Of a DNA stretch of 64,000 nucleotides, positions 56,641-64,000 are shown piece by piece. Position 1 is the stretch's first letter. Each line of letters begins with the position of its first letter. The position numbers were made by a program, and so were the translations under genes. The notes below the pieces were generated by a model. That model did no database searches, was not told the DNA's origin, and saw only the letters and a program-made list of their open reading frames with translations. Source of the DNA: Phyto melanocephala. Taxonomy: Eukaryota > Arthropoda > Insecta > Diptera > Rhinophoridae. The DNA is taken from positions 175,925,235 through 175,989,234 of the forward strand of contig OW799233.1 in NCBI GenBank assembly GCA_941918925.1. The letters are read 5' to 3'.

Positions 56641-57967
56641 CCAATCAAACTGCAGTATAAATATATTTGTAAGATCTTTTTTATAAATATCCGACGTATA
56701 TACTTGTAAAGGGTGTCCCACCTTTGAAGGGTATCCCAAAATTAACGCAAAATTTGAATTGGTTGCCGTTTGTGCAGTAAACTATTGGCAACCCTAAAAA
56801 TTCGACAGCTGATTTGAAGTGCTATTATAGAGCATTAAAAAATTTAAAAAAATATTATTTAAAAATTGCTTTAAAATAACATAAAGCAAGGCGAATTCAA
56901 TTATCAGATGGTGTTGACAAGACAGCGAATCTGCTTTTTTTTGCATTAATGTAATGGTTAAATTGGATGTGACATAACCATACAAAACAGCTGCTTAAAC
57001 CAACCTTAGGGGCAGCAATGCATTTGATTATAGGTGACTGTCGCCATAATTATAGAAATCAATTGAATTTCGTTTTCTTATATCTATAGCATTATGGTTA
57101 TGTCACGTCTAATTTAAGCTTAATATAAATAGAAGTAAAATCGAATGCATTTGTTTTCAAAATTTACTGCTCAACTTCAGCAACAGTATTTTGCAGTATT
57201 CGGTGATTTTATTACAAAAAAAAATGTATATAAATTCTAAGCAAATTTTTCAATTCGGAAGATATTTTGTTTACCCTGTTCTTAGAATTCAAGGATAAAA
57301 ACATGGATTTGCATAAACTTTCAGTTTTCTAACCTACAAATCTAATAAAAACCTTGTCAACAAAGAGTAAAAAGGTATATAGAAAAAGAGATGTAAAATA
57401 TAGAAAAAATTGACGGCAAAAAGTTATGGACGGCATTGACGGTCTTGAGCGGCAAGCGTACGTACTTTGGCTCTCCACTACTATAAGCACGGCAAATAGT
57501 AACCTTAATTAAAAATAAAAAAAGTAAATAATACTTTAAGAAAATTTACAGGAGTCAAAAGAAAACTAATAACATAACTATAGAAGGTCTTATTTATAGT
57601 TTGCACTAGAAATACTAAAGAGCTATTTTAATCATTTATGAAAACCAAAGTCAAATATTGTTTATCGCTCTTAGGAGCGGACATACATTTTATACTTGAA
57701 AGTGTTAACTACTATAATAGAAAATGCGTTTATTATCGAGTCGATTTAAGAAATAAAGTCTGATTTTATTGCAGAATAAAACGTTTGTTTTAAATTTTTA
57801 ACAAAATCTCTGTGACATGTCTGAGAGTAGTGTTTTTTATGCTGTTAACTTTAAAATACTGACTTAATTCAGTATACACACTTATACACTTTATAAGATT
57901 TTTATATTCTAGTCTAGTCTAGTCATTTATTAAAAATTAAATTTTTTAATTATTCTACATTAGTTAA
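56641..57967. other. Spacer with mariner-end fragment
   Basis: Positions 56709-56830 resemble the terminal region of the 14.4 kb mariner derivative (GGGTATCCCAAAATTAACGC). Apart from the possible 3' half relic at 57420-57503, no coding sequence is seen. Confidence 0.45.
57420..57503 (-). pseudogene. Possible orphan split-cassette 3' half
   Basis: After an acceptor-like AATTAAG, phase 0 reads V-T-I-C-R-A, as in the other 3' halves, but then diverges and ends in H-N-F instead of H-N-H. No matching 5' half was seen upstream. The resemblance is short, so chance cannot be excluded. Confidence 0.35.
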
Positions 57968-58668
57968 CAAGGCATATTCATACAGGTAACCTCGTCGCAA
58001 AAGTTGATCGTAAAACAAAAGGTAAAAATTTGTTGAATTTGCCTTGATTTAATTTTTCTATGCAGAGATAGAAAAAGAGATTTTTGAGCAATTAACTTAA
58101 GTCTACTATGGCCCCTTTCGCATTAAGCAACTTTAATTGCGCAAGTCTTGTGTTTGTGGGTGTGAGAGGAAAGGTCGGTGTAAAGGGGAAAGAATTGCCG
58201 AGATTTGAGTACATACTTGCTTGTACTTGGCAATTCTGCTTCTGCTGTCATTCTTGTCTTGGAATATTTATTTGTTTTTGACATTGTCTTTTATTTCTTC
58301 TTCGGTGTGTTGTGTAATTTTGTGTGTGTGAAAATTTTATTTGTTTATAAGTGAATCAAATATTTAAAAATTATGAGAAATTGGAAAATTCGAGCATAAG
58401 CAAATTAAACTTGCTCAACCAAGTTGCTCAATGTGAACATAAAAGCAAGTTCAAAAGAAAATAAATAAAAATTAAAACTATACTTGCGCACTTAAAGTTG
58501 CCTAATGCGAAAGGGGCCTATTTGATAACAAATATTCTGAATTAATTTATATTTGTTTTTTACAGCCTTTATCGTAGGTTTTACAAAATTGTATTAAATT
58601 AAACTTATCATGACAACATTCACTAAAAGTTTGCTTTGTTGTATCAATTTGTTGTATGAATATGCCTT
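57968..58668. mobile_element. AAGGCATATTC MITE hosting another MITE
   Basis: The outer element (CAAGGCATATTCATACAGGT ... GTATGAATATGCCTT) matches the 32.4 kb copy in its arms. Inside, 58109-58518 is a separate element with ends TGGCCCCTTTCGCATTAAGC and the inverse CTAATGCGAAAGGGGCC. Confidence 0.75.
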
Positions 58669-58754
58669 AATTATTTACGGTTACTTTTAACTAAAACTAA
58701 ATAAATTTACTTTTATAAAAATCTCGTAGCAGTATTTTGTAGTTTAACATAACT

Positions 58755-59119
58755 TTAAGCATGTGGCATAGCAGCTTCATTCTTTATAACACTGGCCGGC
58801 AAAGAGTCATTGGTAAATTTTGGCGGATGATTGTGTGGATTTTTTCCCAATTTTAAGCCACCTTCTATTTTAGTTATGCATCGTGCCGTACATTTATTTT
58901 CCCATACACGTTTGCCATTGCCGCTAGAACAGATCCAATTAATAGTTGATCGAAAACTTGCTTCCTTTTTGTACATGTAACCACGAAATATAAGATTGAG
59001 ACCCTGTTTCTGGTTACGCATATAGTAAAAGGGTTCATTTTCTAGCCACACCCCAGTTGGCAGGGGTAACGTAAAACTATTGACTTTTGAAGAAATTGAA
59101 TTACTCGTTGCGGAAGTAG
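58755..59119 (-). CDS. mod(mdg4): FLYWCH terminal exon, first in the window
   Basis: The acceptor CCTTTTACAG is followed by CT of a split codon; 120 residues. A Ser/Thr-rich lead, then L-E-N-E-P-F-Y-Y-M; the finger R-G-Y-M-Y-K, I-N-W-I-C has a long knuckle C-x12-C (with K-R-V-W-E-N-K between), then x18 and H-N-H. Tail P-P-K-F-T-N-D-S-L-P ends P-H-A. The 5'-most cassette in the window for this strand, so probably nearest the common exons. Confidence 0.85.
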
Positions 59120-60381
59120 CTGTAAAAGGTTTTAGTTTCATAATTAGTTAAAGTATATGTATAAGAATCAATGTATTTTTCGTTTAAATGACGATATTCT
59201 TAAGAAATAAAACACGGTGTAGAATTTTGTTTTTTAACATAAATAATTTATTATCAAGTTTATTATTTTAATTAAGATATTTTCTTTGCGTATTCCTATT
59301 TTACAGGTTACGAGTGAGTACAAAGAATTCAAAATTATGTTGTTTATGCGAAGTGGGCGTTACATACATAGGCTTACCACATAGACACACCACTCATGAA
59401 TTCAAACTGGCCGCTGAAAGTAATTTCAATGCAAATTAAACGAGATAAAATAAGCACTGCCTTTAAGTGCAAGTCTATACCATGCTTTCTCTCGTAAGCG
59501 CATTCTACGCATTTTATACTGCATACGCTTTCTGCATTTCAAGTTACATACCACGCTTTTTGCGCATCAAATAACACAAGTTGAGAGATGGCACTGATTG
59601 TGTAAGTGGCATCGATAACCAATATTAAAATTTTGTTCATTAACGAATTTTTTAAATAACTTATTTTACTCTTGTCAATATTTTTAAACTTTATTACGAA
59701 TATATAAGCAAAAAATTCAAGCATAATTATCGATAAAACGTAAAATAAAACATAATTTGTCGTCCTTGTCATTCAAACTCAATTCAGTTGTTCTCTCGCT
59801 GCTGTTGACGCGTAAAAAGTATAACGAAAACCTACTTTTTGCGTTGTATGCGTCAGAGCAACCTACGCTTTGGGTTCTGTAACTTGAAACGTTAAACTAC
59901 AATGATTCTACTTTTTTGAGAGAAGCGTACGACGCCAAAAAGCGTTGAAATCGTGGCGAGGACTTTGAACTTTAGTGTTGCACTATAAACGCAACATTTA
60001 TGAAGAAACTAGCAAAACTACCAGTAGATTATTATGGTTAAATTGGTTGTTTGATACACCTAACAGACTTTTTTAGAAGAAACAAATGTGATTGTGAAAT
60101 GGGTATAACATTATGGCTCGATTTTAAACAATTCTGCGAATTATAATTTGGACTATTACGAAAAACCCTACAACGATCAAAACAAGAAAGTTCTCATTCA
60201 AATCTCTATGCCAAAAGCAATGAGAGCTCGCACAGTTGAATAAAATTGTAATGCCCTTATTTCTTTCAAAATTAATAGACTTTGATAATTATGAAACAAC
60301 TCTACGATTATTTCAGCGACATTTCGAAGTTCAAAATAGAAATTGGTCGGATACAAAATGTAAAACAGGGATATAGATTAA

Positions 60382-60498
60382 GGGCCGTATTTATAAAAAA
60401 TATTTTAGGTTTATTAAAGGCTTATTTGAAAGATGTTGTAGAGAAATTTGTCAAATAAGCCTTCAATAAACCTAAAATATTTTTTATGAATACGGCCC
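60382..60498. repeat. Near-perfect 117-bp hairpin
   Basis: The left arm GGGCCGTATTTATAAAAAAT... and the right arm are reverse complements over about 48 bases with two mismatches, separated by a loop of about 20 bases. Weaker relatives lie at 4010-4132. Most likely a palindromic MITE. Confidence 0.85.
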
Positions 60499-62631
60499 TA
60501 AAATTACAAGAGTTTCTCTTCATTTTTTTCGCGTTGTTTTAATGTATTTTTTCTGCTTATTTCCTTAATTCATTAACCTTACGGGCTTAATGTTAAAATC
60601 GCTGCTGTTCTTAACCAACACAACTTGCAATGATTGTCATCCAAATTACCATGGCAAGTTACACAAGTGAGCAGCATGTACAAACGATAAAATATAATCA
60701 AAATGTATAAAGATTATGCCAGTCAATACCAGTCGACCCATATCATTAAAGAACCTTTCGGATTCGTGTAAACTTGCGCAGCTGCGGATAGCAATTAAAC
60801 GATGTCATATTTTGTACAAAATGTCATTTAATAAAAAAATAATGTATAAAACACAATAGACATTAATAGTCTAGGAGCATATTGAGGCTTTGAACATGAC
60901 ATTTTTATTATTTTCTGCTAGTCAACTTCATTATTTTGATACACTTATTGCTGCTCCCTCTTGTCCGGAAGCTGAAAAAATAGATTTTCGTTTATAATTT
61001 TTAGGGAAAAACACTAAAGAATTTGTGTTTATATATAGGTAAGTTTCAAACCGATTTGCCAGTTTTGTTTTTCTCAGCAGTAATTTTCAAAACTACGGTT
61101 TGTATTCCGGTGTCTTTAGTGGGTTCAAAAATTAATAAGGAATGACTTTAAAAAAAAATATATTCTTCAAAATTATTTGTACCTATAACTTTGTCGGTTA
61201 GAAATTATTTATCCAAAGATTTTTAAAAATATCCCTAAAAGCAAACGTCTCTATAAATCAACCTAGGGCAGAAAAATGTAAATTTTCGTGACAGAAATAT
61301 GGAAAAAACAAAGACAGTCGTGTTTATTTGGCCAAATCTCAGAAAGTTATGGGGCTGAATTCAGTTATGCGTGCTGAATTCATTCCCGGATATCGCTATC
61401 ATGTTCATTGGTATATGCCATTGTCTTTATTAACTCTGATGCCATATTTGATTGTGAATTTTTATATAGTTACATGTATTCTGCTGGTCAAGCTCTTTTA
61501 TTTGGTACCAATGTTGTGGGGGTAGAAAGGGACAAAGTCATAACTACTATATATAACTTACATATATATCTGCCATTTAATCTAGGACGCCATCTGTGCT
61601 TTTTATTTTATTTATTTATAGTAACTACTACAACAAAACATTTGCCTTAATAAGTAGAAATCTTTTGTCGTTATAATTACTTTTTCTTTTTTCATAGTGA
61701 ACTGAACTCTTTATTTGATACCAACAATGGTTTGTTGTGTAGCAAGTCATTTACAGTTGGCATAAGAAGCCATTCATTTGTGACATTAGGCAGGACAGAC
61801 GCAGAATTTTATATTTATATTAAGGATAGTCTATAAAAAAACGACTTTTACTCTTTTTTAAACAGCCCGATTTATCATAATGCTTTTTTGGAAATAAAGG
61901 CCCTTGATTGGTATTCAAACAATAATGTGAATTTTGTACAGCGGGAGTCAAATTCACCGAACTGTCTAGAGCTTCAGTCTGTGATAAGAAATTTAGCTCT
62001 TGTAACTAAGCGTAAGTGGATCACCTCGTCTAAAAGGGTAACGGAAGCAACTATAAAATCTTTAATGTGAGGATTTGCGGCAAAAGTGGATAAATTTATA
62101 AATACGACAATATTTTTATGCCTAATGAATTTTGAATTTGTACAATATTTGAATAAATTTACGTAATTTTGAGAGTTTTTATATTGAACGTTTTAAATTT
62201 TTGTTTATTATTATTATTTTAATTGTTTTTAGACGATAATTTTAGTGTCAAACAATCCATTAGATATTTTATGGAGCTAAATAATCTAAAAACTATTTTT
62301 AATTTTAATTAAATGTATATTTCTAAATACAAATTTTTCTCAATTGAATTCATATTGATAGTTCTGCTTAAACGGTATATTTGGATTCTCTAGCTTCTTA
62401 ATATTTTTTCTAATGTTACGTTTCGTGGTTTATAAACGTTTCGTTAAGTTGTTTTTTAGCATCGTAGAATTTTTCGTAATCCTTTCATGTGTGTGGGCAT
62501 CTAATATTTTTATTACACCAAAATAATCTGTAATCAGGAGAGCTTCATAATTAAATTTGCTGAAACGAAAACATCAATAATATCGGCTACGATTCTTGCG
62601 ATACAAATAATTGTCTAAAATAAAATATACA

Positions 62632-63021
62632 ATGGGCCAATTCAAAGTGGTTGCATATCAGTCATATTTGTACTATTTTATATTATTTTATGCACGCATA
62701 AAATTTTTGTTAGTAATTTCCATACAAAGAAAATAATAAGACTTTACACATTTGTTTCCTATGTATAAGAAATTGTTTATGTAATACTTTTAACCATACT
62801 GTCTCTCAGAGAGAATTTCTTCGCTTCTCACCTCTCAGAGAGAATATTTTCTATTTTCTTCTTTCCTGTATACATACAATTTTTAACAGCGTCATCTCTT
62901 TGTCTTCTTTCTTGTATTAAATACATAATTTGTTAACAAAAGGTGTTCAAAGTCACTAGTGATATTAATATGAATTATATGACATAGAACAATATGAGAG
63001 TCTACTTTGAATTGGCCCACT
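62632..63021. mobile_element. TGGGCCAATTCAAAG MITE, copy 2
   Basis: CAATGGGCCAATTCAAAG at the left and the inverse CTTTGAATTGGCCCACTG at the right, with TA on both sides. Same element as 48970-49360, opposite orientation. Confidence 0.82.
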
Positions 63022-63234
63022 GTAACACGTGATGTGTAAATATTGCAGCATTTTTTTACTGTAAATGAGAAATTATAAATGAGTATTATATAAAATCATA
63101 AAACTAATTTCTGCTTAAAAAAAGTTAAAAAAATAAAAAATATATACAATGTATGAATGTATAAATAAATTTTATAAATTCGTTGGCTTGTTATAAAAAC
63201 TTTACAGTATAAGAAAAAACTAAATCTATATATA

Positions 63235-64000
63235 TATATAAATCAATGTGTGTTTGTATGGTTTATAGACGATAAAACGGCTGGACCGATTTCCTTGAAA
63301 TTTTCACAGAATCTTTCTGTATGTCTGGAAGGAACTATAGGCTATACTTTGGTTTGAAATTGTAAGTGGGCGGGGTGCCACGCCCTATTAAAGAATACGT
63401 ATTAAATATTGTATATCACGAAAGTTAATGCAGCTAGAGTCTTCAAATTAAGTACGGTAAACTTTGACATCCACACGAACATTCGGGTAAAAAATGGGCG
63501 GACTTTCAATAGTAGGCGTGGCGACATGAATTAAATACTAAATTTCGTATATTTGGAAAACGATATCGATTAGAGCACTAACATTTTTCAAGAGCAACTT
63601 TGACACCCAAATAAACATTTCTGGAAAAAAATGGGTACATTAGAAATAGTGGGCGTGGCAGCTCTCATAGCAATTGAATACTCGTGAAGCGATAACAGTT
63701 AGAGAACCCAAATTTTGCACAAGAAGCTTTGACATCTATATGACTATTTTAATAAGAAATGGATGCTTTAGTAATAGTGGGCGTGGCACCTGTCATATGA
63801 ATTAAATGCAAAAAATCGTTTTTCTGGGAAGCGATAATAGTTAGAGTACCCAAATTTTGCACGAGAAGCTTTGACATCTATATGACTATTTTGATAAGAA
63901 ATGGATGCTTTAGTAATAGTGGTCGTGGCACCTGTCATATTAATTAAATACAAAAATTCGTGTATCTGAGAAGCGATAATAGTTAGAGTACCCAAATTTT
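63235..64000 (+). mobile_element. Helitron-like element, continuing past the window
   Basis: It starts TCTATATATATATATAAATC, a typical Helitron 5' end, followed by ACGGCTGGACCGATTTCC. From about 63560 onwards it contains tandem repeats of about 142 bp (ACCCAAATTTT at 63706, 63848 and 63990) with the shared word AGTGGGCGTGGCA. The 3' end is outside the window. Confidence 0.65.

Larger units (their letters stand above)
17400..59119 (-). other. mod(mdg4): mod(mdg4)-like array of alternative 3' FLYWCH exons
   Basis: This interval holds the intact and decayed terminal exons listed separately below. Each encodes a FLYWCH finger plus a unique tail. In all intact exons expected to follow a common upstream exon, the length from acceptor to stop, or to the internal donor, leaves remainder 2 on division by 3. 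The codon joining shared and private parts is therefore always split 1+2, and G as the first base would give D, E, V, A or G. Known background: Drosophila mod(mdg4) is a BTB chromatin and insulator protein with about thirty such 3' exons, some added by trans-splicing. The shared BTB exons and promoter are not visible here, so the gene name is an inference from architecture. lola, the other such fly locus, carries mainly C2H2 fingers and fits less well. Confidence 0.85.
59120..63234. other. Gene-free flank with repeats
   Basis: No finger exon and no BTB-coding exon were seen. It holds the hairpin at 60.38 kb, an inverted fragment of the long TTCGGC-family body (about 60.95-61.5 kb), an open frame 61888-62070 (+) without features, and a MITE (62.63-63.02 kb). 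Confidence 0.45.

Noticed and set aside
17400..59119. lola as the identity of the locus
   Set aside because: lola 3' exons encode mainly C2H2 fingers; the finger here is FLYWCH with Y-W-x-C and H-x-H, which fits mod(mdg4) better.
61888..62070. Short plus-strand open frame
   Set aside because: It has no recognisable motif and no neighbouring gene structure.
63560..64000. CRISPR-like periodic repeats
   Set aside because: Units of about 142 bp are tandem without spacers and sit in a Helitron-like element of a eukaryote.

Overview
AT-rich, intron- and transposon-rich eukaryotic DNA from a higher fly, probably a calyptrate (blow fly or house fly type). That assignment is inferred from the FLYWCH exon array and from P-like, mariner-like, piggyBac-like and Helitron repeats, not from a database match. 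No bacterial genes, rRNA, tRNA or CRISPR array were seen.

The centre of the window, about 17.4-59.1 kb, is an array of alternative 3' terminal exons, all on the minus strand. Each encodes one FLYWCH zinc finger (aromatic-W-x-C, C, H-x-H) followed by a private C-terminal tail and a stop. I count 14 intact single-exon finger cassettes, 4 intact cassettes in which one intron splits the finger between its two cysteines, and 4 decayed ones. Every intact cassette that can follow a shared upstream exon has its acceptor AG placed so that the exon opens with two bases of a split codon. Such an exon count in one phase, with FLYWCH ends, is the layout of Drosophila mod(mdg4), whose isoforms share a BTB N-terminal part and differ only in the 3' exon, some joined by trans-splicing. 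The common BTB exons are not in the window and would lie beyond its right edge.

Layout: 0-17.4 kb is gene-poor and made of transposon remains. At 17.4-22.1 kb lies a tandem duplication of a three-cassette block (A1 B1 C1 / A2 B2 C2) in which C1 and A2 have decayed in opposite copies. Single cassettes follow at 26.5-27.4, 33.6-34.7, 37.3-37.6 and 39.15-39.54 kb. From 39.8 to 52.2 kb five split cassettes alternate (5' half, intron, 3' half); the second is a pseudogene, and every internal intron holds transposon sequence. At 52.7-59.1 kb are four more single cassettes and a possible orphan 3' half. From 59.1 kb to the end are repeats, ending in the start of a Helitron-like element.

Mobile DNA includes several DUF4817-type Tc1/mariner relatives, one of which has become a foldback with 183-bp arms. 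Also present are a Tc1-like and a pogo-like element, an internally deleted piggyBac-like element with TTAA ends, Helitron-like elements with a Pif1 helicase C-terminus, two 5'-truncated non-LTR retrotransposons, three 183/184-bp P-like MITEs with 8-bp target duplications, and several other MITE families, often nested.
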